From Muricoccus roseus (GTDB lineage Bacteria > Pseudomonadota > Alphaproteobacteria > Acetobacterales > Acetobacteraceae), in NCBI RefSeq assembly GCF_900141905.1, contig NZ_FQZF01000003.1, positions 230,041 to 294,040 on the forward strand: a DNA stretch of 64,000 nt, in the 5' to 3' direction. The translations under genes were made by a program, and so were the position numbers. Below are positions 16,596 to 29,697 of this stretch, piece by piece. The number at the start of each line of letters is the position of its first letter. Positions within the stretch are counted from its first letter, which is position 1. The notes beneath the pieces were generated by a model that was given only the letters and a program-made list of their open reading frames with translations, did not search any database and was not told the DNA's origin.

Positions 16596-17660
16596 CTAGC
16601 CCAGCGCCGAGGCATCCACGCCCAGCCGAGCCGCGTGGGCGCGGAGAGACTCTGCAAGTGCCGCGGAAACCCGCACCCCCTCCGCCTCGGCCCTGGCGAT
16701 CAGCCGGGCGGCCTTCTCGCCCGGCAGGCGCACGGGCGCGGCGGGGTCGATCGGCGGGTTGGCATGGACCTGCCCGGCCAGGAAATCCATCTGGGCCAGG
16801 AAGGCGTCGCGCCCCGCGAAAGCCTCGGGGTCGAGGAGCTGGAGGAAGACATTGGCGCCCCAACGCGTCGGCGCCTCGCGCCGCCCGTGGCCCGCCAGCC
16901 CGCCCGTCAGCGCCTCGACCATCAACGCCAGGCCGAAGCCCTTATGGCCCGATTCCACGCCGCCCAGCAGCATGAGGCTTCCCCGTTTCTCCCCCTTCTC
17001 GACCACGGAGGGGTCGCGGCTCGGCCGCCCCTCATGGTCCAGCACCCAGGGATGCTCGAACAGCTCGCCCGCCGCCGTCTTCTCCCGCGTCAGGGACAGC
17101 GTGGTGACCGAGGCGCAGATATCGACCAGCACGGGAGAATCGCTGGTGGGGAAACCGATGGCGAAGGGGTTGGGGCTGAACAGCCCCGCCTTGCCGCCGA
17201 AGGGCGCGACTATTTTTGTATGCGGCCCGGAGGAAGCGATGATCGCGAGGTAGCCGCGATCCGTCGCCTGCTTCGCGAGCGCCGCGAGGCAGCCGATGTG
17301 ATGGCTCCGCCGGATGGCGAAGGTGACGGTGCCGTGCCGCGGCAGGCGCTCGAAGCCGAGGTGCAGGGCGCGTTCCATCAGCCACAGGCCCGGCCGGTAG
17401 CCGCCATCCCAGACGATGGTGCCGCCCGCGTCGCGCAGCGTCTCCGGCTCTCCCTTCCCCTCCATCAACCCCCGCTCGATCTGCTCGAGATAGGGGCCGA
17501 CCTGGGCGAGGCCATGGGTGTGGCGGCCCATCATGTCCGTCAGCACCAGCAGCCGCCCCATCGCCTCCGCCTTGCCCTCATCCAGCCCGGCGGCGGCGAA
17601 GAGGCCAGCGGCGAGGCGGGCCAACCCGTCATGCGGATGCAGCGAAGCGGGAGTGGTCAT
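16596..17660 (-). CDS. Ldh2 family NAD(P)-dependent malate/lactate/ureidoglycolate-type dehydrogenase
   Basis: 354-residue oxidoreductase of the Ldh_2 (type 2 malate/L-lactate dehydrogenase) family, structurally unlike ordinary LDH/MDH. Recognisable blocks are RHTHGLAQVGPYLEQIERG, the His of RRSHHIGCLA, PFGGKAGLFSPNPFAIGFP, and GGVESGHKGFGLALMVEAL. The exact 2-hydroxyacid or dicarboxylate substrate cannot be read from sequence. It lies 114 bp downstream of a Bug receptor gene on the same strand and behind a hairpin, so it may use the acid taken up by that system. Confidence 0.87.
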   Translation of the reverse strand: MTTPASLHPHDGLARLAAGLFAAAGLDEGKAEAMGRLLVLTDMMGRHTHGLAQVGPYLEQIERGLMEGKGEPETLRDAGGTIVWDGGYRPGLWLMERALHLGFERLPRHGTVTFAIRRSHHIGCLAALAKQATDRGYLAIIASSGPHTKIVAPFGGKAGLFSPNPFAIGFPTSDSPVLVDICASVTTLSLTREKTAAGELFEHPWVLDHEGRPSRDPSVVEKGEKRGSLMLLGGVESGHKGFGLALMVEALTGGLAGHGRREAPTRWGANVFLQLLDPEAFAGRDAFLAQMDFLAGQVHANPPIDPAAPVRLPGEKAARLIARAEAEGVRVSAALAESLRAHAARLGVDASALG

Positions 17661-17743
17661 CGGAATGGTTCCGGCGAGGGGCCATGGGGCGCCGCCACGG
17701 GCGGCGGGCGCCCGCGGAACACGCGTGTCATGTGGAGCGAACG

Positions 17744-17766
17744 GGGCGGCCCCGGCGGAGCCGCCC
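17744..17766 (-). terminator. Hairpin after the first Bug receptor gene
   Basis: A 7-bp stem GGGCGGC/GCCGCCC with a 9-nt loop starts 9 bp beyond the receptor stop codon. No T run follows, so partial readthrough into the Ldh2 gene is likely. Confidence 0.4.
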
Positions 17767-17774
17767 GGGCGGCG

Positions 17775-18752
17775 CTAGTCGAGCCGCACGTTGTTGGCGC
17801 GGATCAGCCGCGTATAGGTCTCGGTGGTCGAGGTCAGCCAGCTGCGGAAGGCATCCGGCCCCTCGGTGCGCGGCTCGGCGCCCAGGTCCTTCAGCCGGGC
17901 GGCGATGGCGGGCAGCGCGACGATCGCGTTCAGCTCCCTGTGCAGGCGCTCGATCATCGGGCGGGGTGTGTTGCCCTGCACCATGATGCCCTGCCAGGTG
18001 CCCGCATCCGCCGCCGGCCAGCCGATTTCCCGGAAGGTCGGCACGTTCGGCAGGGAGGCGAGGCGGTGCTGGCCGGTGACGGCGACCGCGCGCATCTGGT
18101 TGTTCACCGCATAGGGCTGCGCCTGGGTGGCGCCGGCGATGGTCAGGTCGGCCTCGCCCGAGACCACGGCGGTCAGCGCCGGGGCGCCGCCGCGATAGGG
18201 CACATGCGTCATCTCCTTGCCCCAGGCATCGGCCAGCTCGATCAGGGTGAGGTGAGAGGCGGTGCCGACGCCCGAATTTCCGCCGTTCAGCGGCCGCGGG
18301 GCGGATTTCGCATAGGCCGCGAGCGCGCGCGCATCCTGCACGGGCAGCGCATTCGCCACGCCGAGGATGTAGGGCGCGTAGATCAGCATGGTGACCGGCG
18401 CGAGGTCTTTCGCATTGTCGAAGGGCAGGCGCGGGAAGAGCGCGGGGTTGGTCGCGATGGTCGTCACGTCCATCAGCAGCAGCGTGTGGCCGTCCGGCGG
18501 GCTCTTGGCGACGACATCGGCGCCGATATTGCCGCCGGCACCGGCGCGGTTCTCGACCACCACGTTCTGGCCGAGCACGCGGGTCAGCTCCGGCGCGATC
18601 AGCCGCGCGAGGATGTCGCTCGTCCCGCCCGGCGCGTTGGGCACGATGATGCGGAGCGTGTGGTCGAAATTCTGGGCTCGGACCGCGGGCGCCGCGAGCG
18701 TGGAGAAGGCGCTGGCGGCAAGGCTGGTGCGGAGAAGGTCGCGGCGCTGCAT
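17775..18752 (-). CDS. Bug/TctC family tripartite tricarboxylate transporter receptor
   Basis: Periplasmic carboxylate-binding receptor of about 325 residues. The start at 18752 gives a twin-arginine type signal MQRRDLLRTSLAASA ending in VRAQ. Family blocks are IIVPNAPGGTSDILAR, VVVENRAGAGGNIGA, THVPYRGGAPAL and ADAGTWQGIMV. These receptors deliver citrate-like acids, aromatics or amino acids to TctAB permeases, which are not encoded nearby; orphan Bug receptors are abundant in Acetobacteraceae and Bordetella. A divergent LysR gene 124 bp away is the likely regulator. Confidence 0.93.
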   Translation of the reverse strand: MQRRDLLRTSLAASAFSTLAAPAVRAQNFDHTLRIIVPNAPGGTSDILARLIAPELTRVLGQNVVVENRAGAGGNIGADVVAKSPPDGHTLLLMDVTTIATNPALFPRLPFDNAKDLAPVTMLIYAPYILGVANALPVQDARALAAYAKSAPRPLNGGNSGVGTASHLTLIELADAWGKEMTHVPYRGGAPALTAVVSGEADLTIAGATQAQPYAVNNQMRAVAVTGQHRLASLPNVPTFREIGWPAADAGTWQGIMVQGNTPRPMIERLHRELNAIVALPAIAARLKDLGAEPRTEGPDAFRSWLTSTTETYTRLIRANNVRLD

Positions 18753-18799
18753 CTCGATCGTTTCCCTCAAGCGTTGTGGCGGCCCTTCGAGGAGCCTTG

Positions 18800-18840
18800 G
18801 CATCGGATGGCGTAACGGCCCCCACCGATGCTTGTCCAAG
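18800..18840. promoter_or_regulatory. Candidate LysR operator in the divergent gap
   Basis: GCATCGG (18800-18806) and CCGATGC (18825-18831) form an inverted repeat, overlapping by one base the small dyad CTTGTCCAAG (18831-18840). They lie between the Bug receptor and its divergent LysR gene, where a LysR protein would bind both promoters. Confidence 0.4.
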
Positions 18841-18876
18841 CTTGAATGCGGATCGTTCGATGCGCAAACTGGATCA

Positions 18877-19779
18877 ATGTTCGAACTGGGTCAGCTCCGC
18901 TGCTTTGTCGCCGTGGCGGAGGAGCTGCATTTCCGCCGCGCCGCCGCTCGGCTGAACATGACCCAGCCGCCGCTGAGCCGGCAGATCCAGATGCTCGAGC
19001 ACGAGCTGGGCTTTCCCCTCTTCCTGCGCAGCAGCCGTGCCGTGCAGCTCACCCCGGCCGGGCGGGTCTTCCTGGACCAGTCGCGGCGGATGCTCCGCAT
19101 GGCGGAGGGCGCGGCGCAGGAGGCCCTGCGGGTGGCGCGAGGCGAGACGGGTAGCGTCACCCTCGGCTTCACCGCGGCGTCCAGCTACGCCGTGCTGCCG
19201 CGCCTGGTGGCGATGATCCGCAAGGGCGCGCCGGGGATCGAGCTGAACCTGCGGGAGCTGGTGACGCAGGACCAGATCGCGGCGTTGCGCGCGGGGGGCA
19301 TCGATGCGGGGCTGCTGCGCCCTCCCCTGGCTGGCCCGGACCTGCGCGCGGCGCGGCTGGAGCGTGAGCCGCTGCGGGTCGCCCTGCCGCTCGGCCACCC
19401 GCTGGCGGAGGAGGAAGGGGTGGAGCCCGCCGCGCTGGATGGCCAGCCGCTGATCACCTACCCGCCGGTCGAGGGCCGCTACCTGCATGACCTCGTCCAT
19501 TCGGTGCTGCGGCTCGGCGGAGTGACGCCCGGGCGGGTGCAGCATGTCAGCCAGACCCATTCCATCCTCGCGCTGGTGGGCGCCGGCATCGGCTTCGCGC
19601 TCGTGCCCCAGGCCGCCGAGCGGCTGCGGCCCATGGATGTGGTGCTGCGTCCCTTACGCGGCACGCCGCCACTGACCGCGGACCTGCTGCTGGCCTGGAC
19701 CGAGGCCGGGAACCCGGCGCGGGACGCGGTGCTGGCGGTGGTTCGGCGGGAATGGCTCGGCCTGGGCCAGATCGCGTAG
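18877..19779 (+). CDS. LysR-type regulator
   Basis: 300-residue LysR regulator with helix-turn-helix LRCFVAVAEELHFRRAAARL (residues about 7-26) and NMTQPPLSRQIQMLE, then a PBP2 effector domain (GSVTLGFTAASSYAVLP). The fold and the FGFTAA-like block resemble the BenM/CatR/CbnR side of the family, regulators of organic-acid and aromatic catabolism. The ATG at 18877 is chosen because the family begins there; the open frame runs further upstream without support. Its divergent neighbour encodes a Bug receptor. Confidence 0.9.
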   Translation: MFELGQLRCFVAVAEELHFRRAAARLNMTQPPLSRQIQMLEHELGFPLFLRSSRAVQLTPAGRVFLDQSRRMLRMAEGAAQEALRVARGETGSVTLGFTAASSYAVLPRLVAMIRKGAPGIELNLRELVTQDQIAALRAGGIDAGLLRPPLAGPDLRAARLEREPLRVALPLGHPLAEEEGVEPAALDGQPLITYPPVEGRYLHDLVHSVLRLGGVTPGRVQHVSQTHSILALVGAGIGFALVPQAAERLRPMDVVLRPLRGTPPLTADLLLAWTEAGNPARDAVLAVVRREWLGLGQIA

Positions 19780-19790
19780 CGGGCCGGCGC

Positions 19791-21643
<1,853 letters not shown>

Positions 21644-21652
21644 GCGCGGAAC

Positions 21653-22411
21653 CTAAAGGATCAGCCCTCCGTCCACCACCAGGGTTTGCCCCGTGATCAT
21701 GGCGCCCGCGCAGCCCAGGAAGAGGATTGCCTCCGCGATATCCTCCGGCACGCAGCGGCGGCCCATCGGGCAGTTCTGGATGGATTGCGCCCGCTGCGCC
21801 TCCGTCCACTCGATCTGCCAGGTGCTGTCCACCGCGCCGGGCGCCACCGCGTTCACCCGCACCTCCGGCCCCAGTCCCCGCGCCAGGTGCTTGGTGAGCG
21901 CGACCACCCCCGCCTTGCTGGCGGCATAGGCCATGGAGGAGCCGCGCCCGGAAAGCCCGGCGACCGAGGCGATGTTCACCACCGCTCCGCGCATCTCCCT
22001 CAGCGCCGGAACCGCGGCCCGGGTGGTGCGGAACAACCCGACGAGGTTCGTGTCCAGGATGGTGTCCCAGAGCTCGTCGGTGAACTCGTCCAGCGCATGC
22101 CCGGGAATGGTGCGGGAGACACCGGGGGTGCCCGCATTGTTCACCAGCAGGTCCAGCCGGCCGAGGCCCGCGATGGCGGCCCCCACCATGGCCGCCTCCT
22201 CCCCACCCCCGATGAAGCCGGGGGCCTCCACCACCGTCGCGCCCGTGGCGCGCAAGGAAGCCGCCGCCTCGGCGCCGCGCGGATCGCCCGGCAGGAAATT
22301 CAGCGCCACCGCGCAGCCATTCGCGGCCAGCTCCCGCGCGGTGGCGAGGCCGATGCCGGAGGCGGCACCGGTCACCAGCGCGGCCCGGCCGGCAAGGTCA
22401 TAACGTGGCAT
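21653..22411 (-). CDS. Short-chain dehydrogenase/reductase
   Basis: 252-residue classical SDR of the FabG-like type. It has the NAD(P)-binding TGAASGIGLATA, NNAG, catalytic Ser in NIASVAG and Tyr-X3-Lys in YAASKAGVVALTKHLA, and ends VVDGGLIL. The ATG at 22411 follows a strong GGAGGACC site. The stop is 9 bp before rnhB, so the three genes SDR-rnhB-ccrM probably share a transcript. The substrate is unknown. The upstream side is occupied by repeat copy B. Confidence 0.9.
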   Translation of the reverse strand: MPRYDLAGRAALVTGAASGIGLATARELAANGCAVALNFLPGDPRGAEAAASLRATGATVVEAPGFIGGGEEAAMVGAAIAGLGRLDLLVNNAGTPGVSRTIPGHALDEFTDELWDTILDTNLVGLFRTTRAAVPALREMRGAVVNIASVAGLSGRGSSMAYAASKAGVVALTKHLARGLGPEVRVNAVAPGAVDSTWQIEWTEAQRAQSIQNCPMGRRCVPEDIAEAILFLGCAGAMITGQTLVVDGGLIL

Positions 22412-22466
22412 GGCTTGGTCCTCCCTTGGCCTCCAGAATCGCCGGGGTTGGCGGGATGGGGAAGAG

Positions 22467-22735
22467 GGGGCGCTCGGTTGCCCCCGGAAGGGAGAAGGAA
22501 TTCTCCCTCCCGGACCCTCCCTCATCTTTTTCGTCAGGACTGCCGTGGAATGCGGGGCTGGAGGTGCGCCTGAGGTCGATGACCTCAGGCGACTGACAGC
22601 GCCGGTGGTGCCCTCAAATCAAAATGCCTGCGGCGCGACAGCGATCAGGGCATCCCCGGCAGGCTTGACGCGGAGTCCGGGGCCCCCGCGGGGGCCCCGG
22701 TGGAGGGTCTGGGAGGCAAAGCCTCCCAGGGGCCC
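22467..22735 (+). repeat. Interspersed four-hairpin element, copy B (type II right end)
   Basis: Divergent copy between the SDR start and the hydrolase stop. HP1 near 22486-22516 is shorter but keeps the GGAA loop and adjoining TTCTCCC arm. HP2 is perfect, CGCCTGAGGTC-GAT-GACCTCAGGCG. Here the medium-range pair is GCCTGC (from 22626) with GCAGGC (from 22659) instead of GACTGC/GCAGTC. HP3 is CCGGGGCCCC-CGCG-GGGGCCCCGG and HP4 is CTGGGAGGC-AAA-GCCTCCCAG (22709-22729), 15 bp from the hydrolase stop. HP3 shares its CGCG loop with copy A but has different arms. Confidence 0.78.
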
Positions 22736-22743
22736 CAAACGCA

Positions 22744-23814
22744 TCAAAGCCCGCGCGCGATGAACTCATCCCCCGGGCCAAGCAGCCCCGTGGCACCGCC
22801 CCGGAGCATCGCCCGGTCCTCCGCATCCCCCCGCAGCATGGCGTCGAGGAAGGCGACGGTCAGGGCGGCGGCGCGCGCGTGATAGGTGCTTTCGGCGTAG
22901 CGCCCGCCCGCCTCGGCTTCATCGGCAAAGGAGGCATGGGCCGCGCCGGCGAGCACGGCCAACGCGCCGGGATTGCGCGATTGCTCGAAGGGCACGCGCC
23001 GGGCCGGGGCGCGGATGCCCTCGATGTAGCCGTGATCCTCGGTGCCAGTGATGTGCAGCATGGGCACGACGTAGCCGCCATAGGCCAGGCGCGGCGGCAT
23101 GCCGATGGCGGGGATGGGCGAGAGCGCCACCCCGGCCTTCAGCCTGTCATCGGGCAGGCCCAGGCCACGGTCGCCGCCGGGCAGGCGCTCGCCCAGCATG
23201 TGCTGCACGGTCCAGGCGCCGAAAGAGTGGCCGGCGATGGCGAGACGCTGCGGATCGGCGCGGCGCGGCAGGTTGTCGAGCGTGAACGTCACGTCCAGCA
23301 GCCGGTCCAGCGCCGCCTGCACGTTCAGTGCGCCGGCGGCGAGCCCCACCATCCGGTCCCCGCCCCCGCGCCAAAGGCTGTCGTCGGAGCCGGGATGCTG
23401 GAGATGGATGGCGAGATAGCCGTTCTCCGCCAGCGCGCGGCCGAGATAGGCGAGGCCCTCGCGCGAGCCGCCGAGGCCGTGGGAAAGGATGACCGTGGGC
23501 GCAGGAGCACTGCCCGCGGGCTCACGGATGAGAACGGGAATGGCGCGTGCGCGGGCGGCATCGCGCCATTCGGTGCGGGATTCGGTGATGCGGGCCTCCA
23601 TCGGCCGGGAACCGGCCGATGGTGCGGCGGCGCAGCCCGGTGCCGCCAGGAAAGGCAGCAGGGCCGGCGCCGCGAGCAGGGCACGCCGGTTCAGAGCGGC
23701 CCCATTCAGAGAGACCCGCTTCAGAGGGGGATGTCGTAGGTCCGCCAGGGCGTCAGCTTCGCCACGCGGTCGTACACCGCGCGGGCGCGGCTGTTGTCCT
23801 CGGCTGTGATCCAA
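22744..23814 (-). CDS. Alpha/beta hydrolase, dienelactone hydrolase/PAF-acetylhydrolase-like, exported
   Basis: Serine hydrolase with nucleophile elbow GHSFGAW, oxyanion block VILSHGLGGSREGLAYLG and LHITGTEDHGYI with a late HASFADE. This resembles the secreted PAF-acetylhydrolase/chlorophyllase-like group. An N-terminal NRRALLAAPALLPFLAAPGC is an export or lipoprotein signal (Cys after APG). The start is unresolved: between the signal and the upstream GNAT gene there is no ATG, GTG or TTG. The TTG at 23814 would lie 94 bp inside the GNAT gene and the ATG at 23601 would lose the signal; a CTG start at 23709 or 23694 is plausible. Confidence 0.75.
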   Translation of the reverse strand: MDHSRGQQPRPRGVRPRGEADALADLRHPPLKRVSLNGAALNRRALLAAPALLPFLAAPGCAAAPSAGSRPMEARITESRTEWRDAARARAIPVLIREPAGSAPAPTVILSHGLGGSREGLAYLGRALAENGYLAIHLQHPGSDDSLWRGGGDRMVGLAAGALNVQAALDRLLDVTFTLDNLPRRADPQRLAIAGHSFGAWTVQHMLGERLPGGDRGLGLPDDRLKAGVALSPIPAIGMPPRLAYGGYVVPMLHITGTEDHGYIEGIRAPARRVPFEQSRNPGALAVLAGAAHASFADEAEAGGRYAESTYHARAAALTVAFLDAMLRGDAEDRAMLRGGATGLLGPGDEFIARGL

Positions 23815-24170
23815 CGGATGACGCTCCAGCCGCGACGGCGGCCTTCCTGGGCAAGGGCTTCGAGCAGCGCATCGGCCACGCGCTTGCCCCTCATCTGGGG
23901 ATCCACGAACAGATCGTCCAGATAGCCACCGGTGCTGGCGGAAAGCGGCCGGGCGAAGGGCCTGAAATGCGCCAGCCCGACCGCGTGCCCTTCCGCATCC
24001 TCGGCCACGAAGGCCTCGGTCCCATGCGCCGGGTCATGGATCCAGGACCAGACGCGGTCGCGCATCTCCTGGGTCTGGGTTACGCGGTAGAATTCCGCAT
24101 AGCCGGCATAGAGGCGGTTCCAGTCCTCCCGGTGTCGCTCCTGCAGCGGGACGATCCGCACGTCGCTCAT
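23721..24170 (-). CDS. GNAT family N-acetyltransferase
   Basis: 149-residue acyl-CoA-dependent acetyltransferase. The family signature is seen in GYLDDLFVDPQMRGKRVADALLEAL, where QMRGKRVADALL is the coenzyme A pyrophosphate loop, and in the closing ITAEDNSRARAVYDRV. The acceptor is unknown. Its ATG overlaps the Nudix stop by ATGA, and the hydrolase frame begins at or before its stop, so Nudix-GNAT-hydrolase form one transcript. Confidence 0.9.
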   Translation of the reverse strand: MSDVRIVPLQERHREDWNRLYAGYAEFYRVTQTQEMRDRVWSWIHDPAHGTEAFVAEDAEGHAVGLAHFRPFARPLSASTGGYLDDLFVDPQMRGKRVADALLEALAQEGRRRGWSVIRWITAEDNSRARAVYDRVAKLTPWRTYDIPL

Positions 24171-24775
24171 GGCGCATCCTTCAGCGTGAAGTCGATCCGG
24201 CCGGCGGCGTTCAGCGCCAGCAGGAGGGAGGCGGTGTGCATCGCCTGGGGCAGCAGCCCCGCCCCGAGTTGGGCGAGCACGCGCGCGAGGGGCCAGAGCT
24301 CCACCGTGATGTCCTCCCCCACCTCATGCGCGGTGGGGTGGGTGAGCGTGGCGCCGAGCGCCAGCACGGTATGCGCGCGGTTGCGATGCGTGGCGGTGTT
24401 GGGGCTGAGGGAATGGAGGAGACGGAATTCGGGCGCGGAATAGCCCGTCTCCTCCCGCAATTCGCGCGCGGCGGCCACGGTGGGGTCGGCATCCGCCTTG
24501 TCCACGGCGCCCGCCGGCAGTTCCAGCGTCCAGGCCTGGGCGCCGTGGCGGTACTGGCGCACCAGCACCAGCTCATCCGCCGGCGTCACCGCGACCACAT
24601 GCACCCAGTCCGGATAAGACAGGCTGTAAAAGGGATCGAGCACATTGCCCTTGGAATCCCGCACGGCATCGGCCGTGACATGGATCCAGCGGTCCTGGAG
24701 CACGGTGCGGGAGGAGAGAACCTCCCAGAGGGGCGGCCCGAGGGGCGGCCCCGGCGGCGGCGGCGAATCGCTCAT
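24167..24775 (-). CDS. Nudix hydrolase, ADP-ribose pyrophosphatase-like
   Basis: 202-residue Nudix protein. The Nudix helix reads AARELREETGY (consensus REUXEEXGU), preceded by ELPAGAVDKADADPT, where the first glutamate of the consensus is replaced and one residue is inserted. The overall pattern (VVAVTPADELVLVRQYRHG, LELPAG) is that of ADP-ribose and nucleotide-sugar pyrophosphatases. It heads the Nudix-GNAT-hydrolase chain. A terminator between it and gcvP separates it from the glycine cleavage operon. Confidence 0.88.
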   Translation of the reverse strand: MSDSPPPPGPPLGPPLWEVLSSRTVLQDRWIHVTADAVRDSKGNVLDPFYSLSYPDWVHVVAVTPADELVLVRQYRHGAQAWTLELPAGAVDKADADPTVAAARELREETGYSAPEFRLLHSLSPNTATHRNRAHTVLALGATLTHPTAHEVGEDITVELWPLARVLAQLGAGLLPQAMHTASLLLALNAAGRIDFTLKDAP

Positions 24776-24800
24776 GGCGCGGGAGCATGCCGGAAGAACT

Positions 24801-24828
24801 CCGCCAGGGCTCTAGCGAACCCTGGCGG
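24801..24828 (-). terminator. Terminator after gcvP
   Basis: A 9-bp perfect stem CCGCCAGGG/CCCTGGCGG with a 10-nt loop starts 15 bp past the gcvP stop, followed on the transcribed strand by GTTCTTCC. It closes the gcvT-gcvH-gcvP operon. Confidence 0.7.
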
Positions 24829-24842
24829 AAGCCTCGACCCGG

Positions 24843-27742
<2,900 letters not shown>

Positions 27743-27746
<4 letters not shown>

Positions 27747-28120
27747 TGCCCTTCCTCCGCGTGCCGGGCATAGGCATCGGCATCCATCAGCTTGTCGATT
27801 TCGGAGGCGTCGCGCGGGGTGATGGTGAAGAACCAGCCCTCGCCCATCGGCGCGCTGTTCACCAGGGCCGGATTGTCCACCAGCGCGCTGTTCACCGCCG
27901 CGATGGTGCCGGCGATGGGCGCGTAGATGTCGGAAGCCGCCTTCACGCTCTCCACCACCGCGACCGCCTCACCGGCCTCCACCGCCCGCCCGGCCTCGGG
28001 CAGGTCCACGAAGACGACGTCGCCCAGCGCGTTCTGCGCATGGTCGGAAATCCCGACGGTGGCCACGTCGCCATCCAGGCGGACCCATTCATGGCTCTCG
28101 GCGAAACGGGTCTGGCTCAT
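27743..28120 (-). CDS. gcvH: Glycine cleavage system H protein
   Basis: 125-residue lipoyl carrier of the glycine cleavage system. The lipoylated lysine is Lys60 in [33 protein letters not shown] and [10 protein letters not shown] are further family blocks. Its ATG overlaps the gcvT stop by 4 bp and its stop overlaps gcvP, so the three subunits are translationally coupled. Confidence 0.97.
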
Positions 28121-29238
28121 GCGACAACTCCTGCGACGCGCTTGTAGCGATGGGGAACGAAGGGGGTGGGGGCGATGCGCGCGGGAATGGCCCGCCCGCG
28201 CACCACCAGTTCAAGCGCCGTGCCATCGCCGGCATGGGCGCGGGCGACATAGCCCATGGCGACCGGCGCGTTCAGCGAGGGGCCGAAGCCGCCCGACGTC
28301 ACCTCGCCGACCGGCAGGCCGTTGATCGCGATTTCGGTATGGGCCCGGGCGGGCTGGCGTCCATCGGGCAGGATCCCGACGCGCAGGCGCTTCGGCCCGC
28401 TGTCCAGCTCCTCCCGCACGCGCTCGGCGCCCGCGAAGTTCCACTCCATCCGGCGGCGCTTGCCCAGGCTGAAGGTCAGCGCGGCCTCCACCGGGGAGGT
28501 CGTCTCGTCGATATCCTGGCCATAGAGCGGCAGCCCGGCCTCCAGCCGCAGGCTGTCCCGCGCGCCCAGCCCGGCCGGGGCGGCGCCCGCCGCCAGCAGG
28601 GCCCGGGCGACCTTCTCCGCGCCCTCGGCGGGGATGCCGATCTCGAACCCGTCCTCCCCGGTATAGCCGGAGCGGGTGATGAGGGCCGGAACCCCGGCCA
28701 CCGGGCTCTCCAGCACGCCCATGAAGGGCATGGCCGCCACGTCGCCCTCGGCGAGCGGCGCCAGGATCGCCTCCGCCCCCGGCCCCTGCAGGGCCAGCAG
28801 CGCGCGATCGGGGCGCGGCACGAGGGACACGCCCGCCGGCAGCACCGCGCCGATCGCCTCCACGTCCACGGCCTTGCGGGAGGCGTTGAGGACGAGGAAC
28901 AGCCGGTCGCCCAGATGGGCCACCATGAAGTCGTCGATGATGCCGCCGCTCTCGTTCATCAGCAGGGCATAGCGCTGGCGGCCGGGCTTCAGCGCCTGGA
29001 CCTCGGCGGGCGTCACGCGCTCCAGCGCGGCGGCCGCGCCTTCGCCGCGCAGCTCCGCCTGGCCCATATGGGAGACATCGAACAGCGCCGCGCCCGTGCG
29101 GCAGGCCTGGTGCTCGGCCATGATCCCGGCCGGGTACTGAACAGGCATGGAATAGCCCGCGAAGCCCACCATGCGCCCGCCCAATTCGCGGTGCAGGCCG
29201 GCCAACGGCGTTTCAAGCAAGGATTGGGTATCGGCCAC
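28117..29238 (-). CDS. gcvT: Aminomethyltransferase, T-protein
   Basis: Moves the methylene group from GcvH to tetrahydrofolate and releases ammonia. The 373-residue protein has [38 protein letters not shown] and [18 protein letters not shown], all T-protein blocks. The start is GTG at 29238 with GGGGGA six bases upstream. It is the first gene of the operon and follows a tandem glycine riboswitch. A short hairpin (GGCCGC-GGAT-GCGGCC, 29250-29265) sits next to the ribosome-binding site and could belong to the switch's output region. Confidence 0.96.
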   Translation of the reverse strand: MADTQSLLETPLAGLHRELGGRMVGFAGYSMPVQYPAGIMAEHQACRTGAALFDVSHMGQAELRGEGAAAALERVTPAEVQALKPGRQRYALLMNESGGIIDDFMVAHLGDRLFLVLNASRKAVDVEAIGAVLPAGVSLVPRPDRALLALQGPGAEAILAPLAEGDVAAMPFMGVLESPVAGVPALITRSGYTGEDGFEIGIPAEGAEKVARALLAAGAAPAGLGARDSLRLEAGLPLYGQDIDETTSPVEAALTFSLGKRRRMEWNFAGAERVREELDSGPKRLRVGILPDGRQPARAHTEIAINGLPVGEVTSGGFGPSLNAPVAMGYVARAHAGDGTALELVVRGRAIPARIAPTPFVPHRYKRVAGVVA

Positions 29239-29280
29239 GCATCCCCCAGGGCCGCGGATGCGGCCGGTTCAGATCGTGGC

Positions 29281-29472
29281 CCCCCTCTGTCCCGAGACCT
29301 GAGAGATTCGGAAAGCGGGGCCTTCCTTACTCCGTCGGTGCCAGTTCCTTCGCAGGCGCTGGGCTTTCCAGAGGCCCCTTCCCCACGCGGTCCTTCTGCC
29401 TGAGCGTTTCCGGGGGCCGGTTGCGCCTTCGGCGGGGGCGGCGCCGCCCAGGCGGGCGCCCCTCTCTCCCGC
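29281..29472 (-). promoter_or_regulatory. Tandem glycine riboswitch controlling gcvT-gcvH-gcvP
   Basis: Two glycine aptamers in series are read on the minus strand in the leader of gcvT. Aptamer 1 begins with GGGAGAGAGGGGCGCC (from 29470) and has GCCGAAGGCGCAACC and GCTCAGGCAGAAGGACC. Aptamer 2 has GCCTGCGAAGGAACTGGC, AATCTCTCAGGTCTCGGGAC and the closing AGAGGGG at about 29282. Known members turn on glycine cleavage genes when glycine is plentiful. The expression platform is probably in 29239-29280. The remaining sequence to 29697 must hold the promoters of this operon and of the M42 peptidase gene; nothing else was seen there. Confidence 0.93.
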
Positions 29473-29697
29473 GCGGGATCAGCGGGTGGGACAGTGGTGC
29501 CCGATTGCGCCGACGCGCGCAACCGCGATCGCGCGCCGCCCGGCAGGTCCCCTCCCCGCCCCTGCCGCCCGAAGGCTTCGGTCCCGTGACGAACCCTCCG
29601 CCGCCGGTTTCGTTAAGGGGAACACGCATGCCTGATTCGAAGCCCGGAATCGTCTTTCCGCCAGGGATCAGGATCGCCGCCGGAACCTGCCGGCGCG

